Source: JAHJTW01 sp964545545
GTDB taxonomy: Bacteria; Krumholzibacteriota; Krumholzibacteriia; LZORAL124-64-63
NCBI GenBank assembly: GCA_964545545.1
Contig: CAZJGK010000001.1
Span: 1 to 64,000 of the forward strand
Length of the DNA stretch: 64,000 nucleotides
Reading direction: 5' to 3'
In this document: positions 5,193 through 13,411 of the stretch, piece after piece
Numbering within the stretch: position 1 is the stretch's first letter
How the letters are laid out: each line of letters starts with the position of its first letter
Made by a program: the position numbers and the translations under genes
The notes under the pieces: model-generated
What the model saw: only the letters and a program-made list of their open reading frames with translations
The model's database searches: none
What the model was told of the DNA's origin: nothing

Positions 5193-7978
5193 AAAGGCTC
5201 TGGTCCTTCGTGGGCATCCAGCACCGCACGCACGATCGACCCCAGCTTTTCCATTTCCACCGGTTTTTGGACAAAGCGGCTGATGCCCAGGGCAGCGGCC
5301 GATTCCCGACTGACATCGGCACTGTATCCAGTACACAGGATGTAAGGTATTCCCGGTTTGAGGGCCAGAATCTGTGAGGCCAGATCGATGCCCGTCATCC
5401 CGGGCATGGTCTGATCGGAAACGACCACATCGAAGGCATCAGGGTCGCTCCGGAAAGCCCCCCAGGACTCCCTGCTGTCGCTGAAAGCGGAAACCCGGTA
5501 CCCCATGGCCGTGAAAAAGTGCTTGGCCAGCCGGACCAGAACTTCTTCGTCATCGACAAAAAGGATATGCTCACCTCTGCCGTAACGGCCCAGGCCCTCG
5601 GCGAAACCGGGTTCCTGACTGGCCTCGCCCACAAATTCCGGCAGCAACACCCGGAAACTCGTGCCCTTGCCGAGGCGGCTTTCGACCTCGATCTTGCCGT
5701 GATGGGCCTGAACAATTCCATGCACCACGGCCAGGCCCAGGCCCGTACCCTTGCCGAGCTCCTTGGTGGTGAAATAAGGTTCAAAGATTTTGCCCAGCAG
5801 GTCGGAGTCCATGCCGAGACCGTTATCCTTGACTTCCAGGACCATGTAGGAGCCGGGGAAAAGCCGGGTCGCGGCGTCAACCTCCTGGGCCTGAACCTGC
5901 TTCCTGCTCAAGGAAATTTCCAGCACCCCGCCTCTGTCCTCCAGCACCTGGAACGCGTTGGTGCAGAGATTCATCAGCACCTGATGAATCTGGCCCGGGT
6001 CGCCCAGCACCCGGCCCTCGGCCTCCAATTTCTCAACCACCGCAATGGTGGTGGGCAAGGTTGAGCGCATCAATTCGACGACTTCCCGCACCAGGGCTGG
6101 CAGCTCGATGCTGCTCCATTCCTGTTCGGACCGATGCCCGAAAGCCAGAATCTGCCTGACCAGGGCCCGCGCCCGTTCCGCACCGATGATGATTTCACCC
6201 AGGTATTCCGAGGCCACGCTGTCACTGCCGATCTCCAGCTGGGCCAGCTCGGTGTATCCAAAAATAGCGGCCAGAATGTTGTTGAAGTCATGGGCAATAC
6301 CGGCGGCCAGGGTCCCCACGGCCTCCATGCGCTGGGCCTGACGCAGGCTGCGCTCCAGCTCATCCACCTGGGTCATATCCCGCTGCAGCACCACATAGGC
6401 GATCACACCGCCCCGGTCATCCATGATGGGGGAGACCGAGACATCCACCTCGAATCTCCCCCCGTCGCTTTTCAGATTGGAGGCCCTGCCACGCCAGGAA
6501 TTGGCGCCGAGTTGCTGGAACCAGGACCCGGAATAAAGGCCGTCCGCGTGGCCCCCCGCACTCAAAAATTGCAGATTGCGCCCCCGCACATCCTCGATCT
6601 TGAAACCGGTAACCTTGATAAAAGCAGGGTTGATGTAATCGACAAGGCCTCCGGTATCGGTGATGATCACCGATTCCGCGGTCTGCTCCATCGCCTGCGC
6701 GAGGCGGGAAAGCTGTTCCCGGGTCTCCTTGTATTCGGTAACGTCCCGGCCCTCGGGGACCAGCCAGCGCACCTTTCCCGATTCGTCCCTGATTCCCTTC
6801 ACCGAAAACTGGATGTAGTGAAGACTGCCATCAGCGGCGGGATGCGTCGCCTCGGACTTGAAGACCTTCCCCTCGGCGGCCACCTTGATGCCCTTGCGGA
6901 TCTCCTCCTGGGCCGCTACCGAGTGCGACCACCAGGGTGCGTCCCAGAAGGGCTTGCCGAGGACTTCGGAGGCCGGAGCTCCGATGAAATCGAGGGCCGT
7001 CTGGTTCACTTCCAGCAGGATCCCTTCCGGGCTCAACAAGCCGATGAACCCGAAGGATTGATCGAAAATCGCTCGCTGCTTGGCTTCGCTGGCCTCCAGT
7101 TCCCTATTCCGGGCCTGGAATTTCCGGTTCAGAACCCTGTTCCAAAAAAGCAGAATCAGGGCTACAACAAGAAAAATACCACCTGCGGTGGGAATCCAGA
7201 GGGGGATGATGCCCCGGTCCGCCTGGCGGCGCCCCAACCAGCGGTCCATGCTGCTGTAATAATACGACCCATCCTCCTGCTTCCAGCTCTGGAGGTGGGC
7301 ATCAATGGCGCGCAACAACGAACCGTCCGCATTTTTCGGGGCCGCGAACCGGGTTTCCACCGGGCTGAAGATGATCGCGGTGCCGACCACACCGAAATCC
7401 ACCGCATGGGCGACGCCGTAGATGTTGGGGGCTACCCCCGCATCCACCTCCCTGTTTTCAATGAGCCGGAAAATATCCTCATGGGTGGGAACTTCCAGAT
7501 AGCTGCAGATCACTCCGAATCTTTGCGCCGTATCCCGGAAGTTGGCCCCGTTGATGTCACCGGCGGCCAACGCCACTTTTTTGTTCTGGAGATCCAGAAT
7601 CGTCAGGGGCGAGTCTTCCGGCAGGGAAAATACCTGACCCCAGACGGTCAACACCGTCTCGGAGTTGAACTGCATCAGGTCCCGACGATTTTCGGAGAAG
7701 GCCACCGCCGTCATCAGGTCGATGCTTCCTGCCTTGAGCCGCTCCAACCCTTCATTCCAGGTTCCGGGCACAAAAACCAGGTGCCAGTGTTCCTGTCGGG
7801 CCACTTCAGAAACCAGATCAACCAGGAATCCGCGGGGCTTCTCCCCCGGCGCCACCCAGACGATGGGGTCGATGGGGAAAACCCCCACCTTGACGGTCCG
7901 GTCCTGATGCTGGCCCCCAGCCCCGGAAACTCCGAGGCAGAGGGCCGGCAGTAAAATGAAACCAATGATTTTGCGCAA
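5168..7978 (-). CDS. Hybrid sensor histidine kinase with periplasmic solute-binding domain, two PAS domains and receiver
   Basis: The 936-residue protein has a signal peptide (1-22) and a periplasmic SBP_bac_3/PhnD-like sensor domain (about 28-250; KVGVFPIDPIVWVAPGEKPRG). A membrane helix follows at 257-279, then PAS domains at about 303-415 and 428-540. HisKA has the phospho-accepting H563 in AAGIAHDFNNIL. The HATPase has N, G1 and G2 boxes (NLCTNAFQVL, DNGLGMD, GKGTGLGLAVVHGIV). A C-terminal receiver has FVDDEEVLVRLA, phospho-acceptor region VVSDQTMPGMTG and a terminal K in VQKPVE. It should detect a small molecule in the periplasm. No dedicated response regulator is next to it. The chalcone-isomerase-like gene starts the same strand run upstream. 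Confidence 0.92.
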   Translation of the reverse strand: MRKIIGFILLPALCLGVSGAGGQHQDRTVKVGVFPIDPIVWVAPGEKPRGFLVDLVSEVARQEHWHLVFVPGTWNEGLERLKAGSIDLMTAVAFSENRRDLMQFNSETVLTVWGQVFSLPEDSPLTILDLQNKKVALAAGDINGANFRDTAQRFGVICSYLEVPTHEDIFRLIENREVDAGVAPNIYGVAHAVDFGVVGTAIIFSPVETRFAAPKNADGSLLRAIDAHLQSWKQEDGSYYYSSMDRWLGRRQADRGIIPLWIPTAGGIFLVVALILLFWNRVLNRKFQARNRELEASEAKQRAIFDQSFGFIGLLSPEGILLEVNQTALDFIGAPASEVLGKPFWDAPWWSHSVAAQEEIRKGIKVAAEGKVFKSEATHPAADGSLHYIQFSVKGIRDESGKVRWLVPEGRDVTEYKETREQLSRLAQAMEQTAESVIITDTGGLVDYINPAFIKVTGFKIEDVRGRNLQFLSAGGHADGLYSGSWFQQLGANSWRGRASNLKSDGGRFEVDVSVSPIMDDRGGVIAYVVLQRDMTQVDELERSLRQAQRMEAVGTLAAGIAHDFNNILAAIFGYTELAQLEIGSDSVASEYLGEIIIGAERARALVRQILAFGHRSEQEWSSIELPALVREVVELMRSTLPTTIAVVEKLEAEGRVLGDPGQIHQVLMNLCTNAFQVLEDRGGVLEISLSRKQVQAQEVDAATRLFPGSYMVLEVKDNGLGMDSDLLGKIFEPYFTTKELGKGTGLGLAVVHGIVQAHHGKIEVESRLGKGTSFRVLLPEFVGEASQEPGFAEGLGRYGRGEHILFVDDEEVLVRLAKHFFTAMGYRVSAFSDSRESWGAFRSDPDAFDVVVSDQTMPGMTGIDLASQILALKPGIPYILCTGYSADVSRESAAALGISRFVQKPVEMEKLGSIVRAVLDAHEGPEPFQRPSQSE

Positions 7979-7987
7979 AATCAGTAC

Positions 7988-8605
7988 CTAATCTGTGCCC
8001 AGCGCCGAGAGCAGATCGCGTTTCAGGCCGTCGTTGGCCGGCTTCTTCCCGAACCAGACCGACCACAGGGCTTCGCTAAATGCAGGATTGTCAATGAAAC
8101 CCTTGACTTCGCCGTTCAGATCCGTGGTCAAGCCCATGCCCGGGCGATAGTCGAAGATGATCCTGTCGCCTTCCTGGGCGTCGCGAGTGAAATAACCCTC
8201 GAAAGTCTTCATGTCACCCGCGAAGGCCGATTCATCCTCGTAATTCTTGCGGATGACTTCGGCGAAGGCGTTGATCAATTTTTCGCGGCTGAAACTCCGG
8301 CGCAGATCCATCTGCAAGCGTTTTGGTTGCTGCAGCTTGCAAAGGGCCAGGCCCTGATCGCCCTCCCCCAGATCCACCCCTTTCAGGACGTAGGAAACAA
8401 TAGTGTAGACATCCACCTTCAGAAAGGTCTTTTCCCTCAAGCCGACCCCGGTGGCGTCCAGAACGACTTCCTGACCCCCGTCGTTCACGGTAATCTGATC
8501 GGGATATTCCGTGCCCGTCTTCTTTTCCGTGATCCCCAGAACCACCGCGGGTAAGGCCACCATCAACAGGATCAGCAATAGACTCTTGTTTCTGGCATTG
8601 GTCAT
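7988..8605 (-). CDS. Secreted chalcone isomerase-like (CHI-fold) protein
   Basis: The product has 205 residues starting at MTNARNKS, with GGGAGGAATTG upstream. An earlier in-frame ATG was rejected for lack of a ribosome site. A signal peptide (LLLILLMVALPAVVLG) leads into a domain with VLDATGVGLREKTFLKVDVYTIVSYVLKG and later FSREKLINAFAEVI and GYFTRDAQEGDRIIFDYRPG. These features fit the bacterial chalcone isomerase-like family, which in bacteria is a fold without known isomerase activity, probably periplasmic. It lies nine bases upstream of the hybrid kinase on the same strand, so the pair is probably one transcript. Confidence 0.75.
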   Translation of the reverse strand: MTNARNKSLLLILLMVALPAVVLGITEKKTGTEYPDQITVNDGGQEVVLDATGVGLREKTFLKVDVYTIVSYVLKGVDLGEGDQGLALCKLQQPKRLQMDLRRSFSREKLINAFAEVIRKNYEDESAFAGDMKTFEGYFTRDAQEGDRIIFDYRPGMGLTTDLNGEVKGFIDNPAFSEALWSVWFGKKPANDGLKRDLLSALGTD

Positions 8606-8852
8606 GGTCAATTCCTCCCGTTCCCTGGTCCGGAGCATTCGCGAATGACCCGGTAATTGTTTTCGATCACTGATCGGGGGAGTCTAGCCCCGCCTTCTGC
8701 CCAGCACAAGGGAAACCACCCGTCCTACTCTGGCCCAAAATTTCCGAACCTGATTAAATTCAGCGCTTGGTTCTGGACACCCGCCAATTTGTGAATGATT
8801 GTTACCTGCAAAGGTTATGCTTCGGATCTCGCATCATGAAAGGATGATCGTC

Positions 8853-11105
8853 ATGGCTATCCAGGATCAAGACGCCCTAGAATACCACGAGGCTGGGCGT
8901 CCCGGAAAAACTGAAGTCGTTCCCACCAAGCCGTGCCTGACGTCGCGGGATCTGTCCTTGGCCTATACCCCAGGGGTGGCCGTTCCCTGCCTCGTCATCG
9001 CCGAGGACCCTGCGGCAGCCTACCGGTTCACCAATAAGGGCAACCTGGTCGCCGTGGTTTCCAATGGCACCGCCGTGCTCGGTCTGGGCAACATCGGGGC
9101 TCTGGCCGGCAAGCCGGTCATGGAAGGCAAGGGCGTGCTTTTCAAGCGCTTCGGGCAGATCGATGTTTTCGACATCGAATTGGACACCGAGGATCCCGAG
9201 GAAATCATCCGCACCTGCGAACTTCTGGAGCCCACCTTCGGCGGCATCAACCTGGAAGACATCAAGGCGCCCGAGTGTTTCATCATTGAAGAACGCCTGC
9301 GCAAGTCCATGAACATCCCGATTTTCCATGACGACCAGCATGGGACCGCGATCATCTCCGCCGCCGCGCTGATCAATGCCGCGGAGCTGCAAGGCAAAAA
9401 ACTGGAAGAGCTGAAGATCGTTGTTTCGGGAGCTGGCGCCGCCGCCATCGCCTGCGCCAAATTGATCGAAAGCATGGGTGTTCCCCACGCCAACTTCCTG
9501 CTCGTGGACAGCAAGGGTGTCTGCTACAAGGGCCGCACCAAGGGCATGAATCCGTACAAGGAACACTTCGCCGTCGAGACCGACAAACGGACCCTGGAAG
9601 ATGCCATGAAGGGCGCCGATGTTTTCCTCGGTTACTCCGTCAAAGGCCTGGTCTCCAAGGACATGGTGCGATCCATGGCCGACAAACCCATCGTCATGGC
9701 CATGGCCAATCCGGACCCCGAGATCACTTACAATGACGCCAAGGATGCCCGGCCCGATGTGATCATGGCCACCGGCCGCTCCGACTATCCCAACCAGGTG
9801 AACAACGTGCTGGGCTTCCCCTTCATCTTCCGCGGAGCCCTGGACGTAAGGGCCACCAGCATCAACGAGGAAATGAAGATCGCCGCGGCCCACGCCCTGG
9901 CCAAGCTGGCCCGTGAGCCGGTGCCGGCCGAGGTCGCCTCCGCCTACGGCGGAGAACATTTTGAATTCGGCCCTGAATACATCATTCCCAAACCCTTCGA
10001 CTCCCGGGTGCTCGCCGCCGAAGCCATGGCCGTGGCCAAGGCCGCCTGCGACTCCGGCGTGGCCCAACAGCCCATCTCCGACTGGGATGAATACCGGCTC
10101 AAGCTGGTAGGCATGACCAACCGCAGCGTCATGGTCATGCAATCGATCCGCTCCAAGGCCCGTGCCTTCAACAAGCGCATCGTGTTCCCCGAAGGAGATG
10201 ACCAGCGCATACTCGAGGCCTGCCGCATCTGTGTCGATGAGGGATACTGCCAGCCGATTCTCCTGGGCGACGAACAGCGGATCACCCGCCACGCCGATTC
10301 CCTGGGACTGTCCCTCGAAGGCATGACCATCAAGGACCCCAGCCTCGACCCCGAGAACCAGGCGAAGGGTGAACTGCTGTGGCGCCAAAATGCGCGCAAA
10401 GGTTACACCCTGGCCAAGGCCCTGCGCATGGTCAAACACTCCATCCATAACGGCGCCATGATGCTGCGGGCGGGCGAGGCCGACGGCATGGTCTGCGGCG
10501 CCGACCGCCCCTTCGTCGACTCCATCCGCTGGGCCCTTACCCTCGGCGACCTCAAGGAGGACGTCCACCGCGTGGTCGGCATACACGTCATGCTGGTCAA
10601 AGACAAGGTGTTCATTTTCGCCGATACGACCGTGAACCTCAAACCCGACAGCCACCAGCTGGCGGACATCGCCCTGCGCGCATCTTCGGTCGCCAGATAC
10701 TTCAACCTGGAGCCCGTGGTGGCCATGCTGTCGTTCAGCAATTTCGGCGACAATGATCGTCCCGAGAGCCGCAACGTGCGTGAAGCGGTGCATATTCTCC
10801 GCAAAGAGCATCCGGAATTGCGGGTGGACGGAGAGATGCACGGCGACGTGGCCGTCGACCCTCTGGCCTGTGAACTTTCGGTGCCCGATTCCCTGGTCAA
10901 GGGCGAAGCCAACGTCCTGATCTTCCCGGACCTGCAAAGCGGCAACATCGCCTTCAAACTGCTGGGCACTTTGGGCCAGAGTGAAGTCATCGGTCCCTTG
11001 CTGGTGGGTCTCAAGAACCCCATCAACCTGGTGTCCATCCAGTCCACGGTGTCCCAGATCGTCAACATCGCGGCGCTTTCGGCCTACCAGGTGAGCGTGG
11101 AATAA
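8853..11105 (+). CDS. maeB: NADP-dependent malic enzyme with C-terminal phosphotransacetylase-like domain
   Basis: This 750-residue protein matches the MaeB architecture (E. coli 759). The malic enzyme part (about 1-420) has SLAYTPGVAVPCL, KGVLFKRFGQIDVFDIEL, the metal-binding FGGINLEDIKAPECF, IFHDDQHGTAII and the nucleotide-binding VVSGAGAAAIACAKL. The rest is a phosphate acetyltransferase-like domain (RIVFPEGDDQRILEAC, MVCGADRPFVDSIRW, GSEVIGPLLVGL-like end), usually regulatory in MaeB. It oxidatively decarboxylates malate to pyruvate, giving NADPH. The start at 8853 follows AAAGGA by eight bases; two earlier in-frame ATGs have worse spacing. It appears to be a single-gene unit with a hairpin after its stop. 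Confidence 0.93.
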   Translation: MAIQDQDALEYHEAGRPGKTEVVPTKPCLTSRDLSLAYTPGVAVPCLVIAEDPAAAYRFTNKGNLVAVVSNGTAVLGLGNIGALAGKPVMEGKGVLFKRFGQIDVFDIELDTEDPEEIIRTCELLEPTFGGINLEDIKAPECFIIEERLRKSMNIPIFHDDQHGTAIISAAALINAAELQGKKLEELKIVVSGAGAAAIACAKLIESMGVPHANFLLVDSKGVCYKGRTKGMNPYKEHFAVETDKRTLEDAMKGADVFLGYSVKGLVSKDMVRSMADKPIVMAMANPDPEITYNDAKDARPDVIMATGRSDYPNQVNNVLGFPFIFRGALDVRATSINEEMKIAAAHALAKLAREPVPAEVASAYGGEHFEFGPEYIIPKPFDSRVLAAEAMAVAKAACDSGVAQQPISDWDEYRLKLVGMTNRSVMVMQSIRSKARAFNKRIVFPEGDDQRILEACRICVDEGYCQPILLGDEQRITRHADSLGLSLEGMTIKDPSLDPENQAKGELLWRQNARKGYTLAKALRMVKHSIHNGAMMLRAGEADGMVCGADRPFVDSIRWALTLGDLKEDVHRVVGIHVMLVKDKVFIFADTTVNLKPDSHQLADIALRASSVARYFNLEPVVAMLSFSNFGDNDRPESRNVREAVHILRKEHPELRVDGEMHGDVAVDPLACELSVPDSLVKGEANVLIFPDLQSGNIAFKLLGTLGQSEVIGPLLVGLKNPINLVSIQSTVSQIVNIAALSAYQVSVE

Positions 11106-11116
11106 TCCCCGTCCTC

Positions 11117-11152
11117 AGTACCCCCGGGCCGCATGGTCGGTCCGGGGGTACT
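11117..11152 (+). terminator. Hairpin after maeB
   Basis: AGTACCCCCGG pairs with CCGGGGGTACT around a 14-base loop, 12 bases after the stop codon. The 3' side has GTTCAAAAA rather than a T-run, so it may act as a weak terminator or a 3'-end stabiliser. Confidence 0.55.
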
Positions 11153-11234
11153 GTTCAAAAATTCAGATAATATTGTAAAATATTGTTGTCACATGCCGCA
11201 GAAGAGTATAATATTAACATCGCTTTGGGGGAGA

Positions 11235-11358
11235 ATTAAAAACGCTTCCGATATTGTGCATGGTTGGGTTTTGAGCAATCACTTCCTGCTTCTTGTCCCA
11301 ACATCACTTGACCTCGGTTCAAGAGGAGCCGTGCACAATATCAGGGGCGTTTTTTAAT
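11235..11358 (+). repeat. 124-bp imperfect inverted repeat ending in a T-run; possible small RNA or MITE-like element
   Basis: Left arm ATTAAAAACGC with GATATTGTGCA (11250-11260) pairs with right arm TGCACAATATC (11332-11342) and GGCGTTTTTTAAT. The interior contains further pairs (TTGGG with CCCAA; CTTGA with TTCAAG). The right arm ends GCGTTTTTT, as in an intrinsic terminator read on the plus strand. The stretch is AT-rich against a GC-rich background and lies 66 bp before galE. A small RNA, a galE leader or a miniature element are all possible; the sequence alone does not decide. Confidence 0.5.
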
Positions 11359-11423
11359 GTCCCTCGGGGTTGGGACCGCTTACCATATGTCAGGTGACAG
11401 TTCCCTCTGGCCAGGAGCGCTAA

Positions 11424-12446
11424 ATGGACCCGCAAGGCCTCATTTTGGTAACCGGCGGCGCCGGATATATCGGCAGCCACACATGTCTGGAATTGCTCGA
11501 GAACGGGCACAAGCTGCTGGTGCTGGACAACCTGGACAATGCGAGCATCGAGAGCCTGCGCCGCGTCCAGGATCTGGCGGGCCGGACTCTTACTTTCATT
11601 GAAGGCGACGTCAGGGACCGGAAACTGCTCAAACGCCTTTTTGCCGACCATCCTGTTCAAGCGGTGATCCACTTTGCCGGACTCAAGGCTGTCGGCGAAA
11701 GCTGCACGGCGCCCTTGCGTTACTACGATAACAACGTCACCGGGACCATCCGGCTATTGGAAGCCATGGCCGACGCCGGTTGCCGCCGGATCATTTTCAG
11801 CTCCTCGGCCACGGTCTACGGCGATCCGGCGACCCTGCCCATCACCGAGGATTTCCCCCTGTCGGCGACCAATCCCTACGGCCACACCAAGCTGTTCATC
11901 GAAGAAATCCTGCGCGACGAGTGCGCCGCCGATCCAGGCTGGCAGGCGGTGCTGCTGCGCTATTTCAACCCCGTCGGCGCCCACCCCAGCGGTCGCATCG
12001 GCGAAGACCCGCGAGGCATCCCCAACAATCTGATGCCCTTCATCATGCAGGTGGCGGTCGGGCGCCTGGATCACCTGGATGTTTTCGGCGCCGACTACGA
12101 CACTCCCGACGGGACCGGCGTGCGGGACTACATCCATGTCGTCGATCTGGCCAAGGGGCACCTTGCCGCCCTGAAACACCTGGAAGAACTTCCGGGTTGC
12201 ACGCCCATCAACCTGGGCACCGGCCGGGGTTACTCGGTGCTGGAAATGGTCCAGGCCGCAGCAGAGGCCTCGGGGCGTCCCGTTGCCCACCGCATCGTCG
12301 GACGCCGCCCCGGAGACATCGCCTCCTGTTACGCGGATCCCTCTTTGGCCGCGAAAATTCTGGGCTGGCGAGCCGAGCTGGACCTCACCCGGATGTGCGC
12401 CGATCACTGGCGCTGGCAAAACGCCAACCCCGAGGGATTCGCCTGA
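11424..12446 (+). CDS. galE: UDP-glucose 4-epimerase
   Basis: This 340-residue short-chain dehydrogenase-type epimerase has the NAD-binding GGAGYIGSHT at 12-21, IFSSSATVYGDP with the catalytic Ser/Thr region, and the Tyr-Lys pair in NPYGHTKLFIEEIL. RYFNPVGAHPSGRIGEDP, NLMPFIMQVAVG and GVRDYIHVVDLAKGH are GalE hallmarks. It interconverts UDP-glucose and UDP-galactose in the cytoplasm, feeding envelope glycan synthesis or galactose use. CAGGAGCG lies before the ATG. The fluoride exporter gene follows 51 bases later on the same strand. Confidence 0.95.
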   Translation: MDPQGLILVTGGAGYIGSHTCLELLENGHKLLVLDNLDNASIESLRRVQDLAGRTLTFIEGDVRDRKLLKRLFADHPVQAVIHFAGLKAVGESCTAPLRYYDNNVTGTIRLLEAMADAGCRRIIFSSSATVYGDPATLPITEDFPLSATNPYGHTKLFIEEILRDECAADPGWQAVLLRYFNPVGAHPSGRIGEDPRGIPNNLMPFIMQVAVGRLDHLDVFGADYDTPDGTGVRDYIHVVDLAKGHLAALKHLEELPGCTPINLGTGRGYSVLEMVQAAAEASGRPVAHRIVGRRPGDIASCYADPSLAAKILGWRAELDLTRMCADHWRWQNANPEGFA

Positions 12447-12497
12447 TCCGGTCCGGCGCCGATTGATCTGCGCCAAGGACACGAAAGGAACCGCTCC

Positions 12498-12875
12498 ATG
12501 CTGCTGAAGATTTCCCTGCTGGCCTTTGCCGGAGCCCTGGGCACCCTGTCCCGTTATGGCCTGGCCGGCCTGGTCCAGCGGCTGGTCGGACCCTACTTCC
12601 CCTGGGGCACCCTGGCGGTGAATGTCTTCGGTTGTTTCATCGTGGGTGTGCTGTGGTCTCTTTTTCGCCACCGCCTGCCGGTGAGTCCCGAGACGCGCGT
12701 CGTGGTGCTGGTGGGCTTCATGGGTGCGTTCACCACCTTCTCGGCCTATATCCTGGAAACCGAGGAGCTCATGCGTGCGCACGAATGGATCTACGCCTTC
12801 GCGAATTTCTCGTTGCAGAACGGGTTGGGAATAGCCGCCTTGCTGGTCGGCATGGCCGCCGGACACCTCGTCTAA
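12498..12875 (+). CDS. crcB: Fluoride channel/exporter CrcB (Fluc)
   Basis: The 125-residue four-helix membrane protein has the CrcB signatures GALGTLSRYGLAG, WGTLAVNVFGCFIVG (pore Asn) and GFMGAFTTFSAYILE (the phenylalanine box). It works as a dual-topology dimer that lets fluoride leave the cell. AAAGGAACC precedes the ATG. The 51 bases upstream hold no recognisable crcB-motif fluoride riboswitch. It is followed 18 bases later by a DUF190 gene, a common partner. Confidence 0.93.
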   Translation: MLLKISLLAFAGALGTLSRYGLAGLVQRLVGPYFPWGTLAVNVFGCFIVGVLWSLFRHRLPVSPETRVVVLVGFMGAFTTFSAYILETEELMRAHEWIYAFANFSLQNGLGIAALLVGMAAGHLV

Positions 12876-12893
12876 CCACGGGAAGGAAATCAC

Positions 12894-13241
12894 ATGAATC
12901 TGCCTGAGGACGCCTACCTGCTGCGGATCTTCATCGGGGAAGACGACAAGGCCGAGGGCCGCCCCCTTTACCAGTTGCTGGTGGAAAAGGCCCGCAAAAA
13001 CGGCATGGCCGGCGCCACTGTTCTGCGGGGTTTTCTGGGGTTTGGGGGTAGCAGCCGCGTTCACACCACCAAGATCCTGCGCCTTTCCGAAGACCTGCCC
13101 ATGGTGGTGGAAATCGTCGACACCCAGGACAAGATCCAGGAATTCCTGCCCATCCTGGACGCGCTGATCACCGAAGGACTGGTGACCATGGAAAAGGCCA
13201 AGGTCATCACCTACCGGATACGGGACAAGGCCAAGGACTAG
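12894..13241 (+). CDS. DUF190 family (PII-like) protein
   Basis: This 115-residue cytoplasmic protein is of the DUF190 type: LLRIFIGEDDKAEGRPLYQLLVEKARKNGMAGATVLRGFLGFG, followed by MVVEIVDTQDKIQEFLPILDALI. The fold is predicted to be PII-like, and the genes commonly sit next to crcB, as here, suggesting a regulatory role in fluoride export that is not proven. GGAAGGAAATC precedes the ATG. A long palindromic element begins right at its stop codon. Confidence 0.88.
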   Translation: MNLPEDAYLLRIFIGEDDKAEGRPLYQLLVEKARKNGMAGATVLRGFLGFGGSSRVHTTKILRLSEDLPMVVEIVDTQDKIQEFLPILDALITEGLVTMEKAKVITYRIRDKAKD

Positions 13242-13402
13242 CAGGCTGTTGAAAAACTCATTCTGGTGCCTGGTGCGCCTCGCCGAACCGAGATCAAGGC
13301 GCGGTTTCGCCGCCGTAGCCGTAGCTACGGCAAGAAATCGCAACGCGGAGATCGATTCGGCGAGGTGTGCCGCGTGCCGGTAGGAGTTTTTCAACAGCCT
13401 GC
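13241..13402. repeat. 162-bp palindromic intergenic element
   Basis: The ends are a perfect inverted repeat, GCAGGCTGTTGAAAAACTC against GAGTTTTTCAACAGCCTGC. Further pairs inside include CCTCGCCGAA with TTCGGCGAGG and a central CCGTAGCTACGG. The whole stretch can therefore fold as one long imperfect hairpin. Ends of this spelling recur in many bacterial genomes as dispersed intergenic elements (from memory, not searched). It fills the gap between the convergent DUF190 and prkA-like genes and could act as a bidirectional terminator. Confidence 0.75.
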
Positions 13403-13411
13403 TAGACCGGC

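Noticed and set aside
6134..7954. A 606-codon open frame antisense to the sensor kinase
   Set aside because: Shadow of a gene with seven recognisable domains on the other strand.
8877..10937. A 686-codon open frame antisense to maeB
   Set aside because: High-GC codon bias keeps the opposite strand open. The sense strand has full MaeB domains and the antisense product is His/Gly/Val-rich with no motif.
12447..12497. A fluoride riboswitch was looked for upstream of crcB
   Set aside because: Only 51 bases separate galE from crcB and none resembles the conserved crcB-motif core.
11754..13394. A 546-codon open frame antisense to galE, crcB and the DUF190 gene
   Set aside because: It crosses three well-recognised genes and a palindromic repeat; composition is that of a shadow frame.
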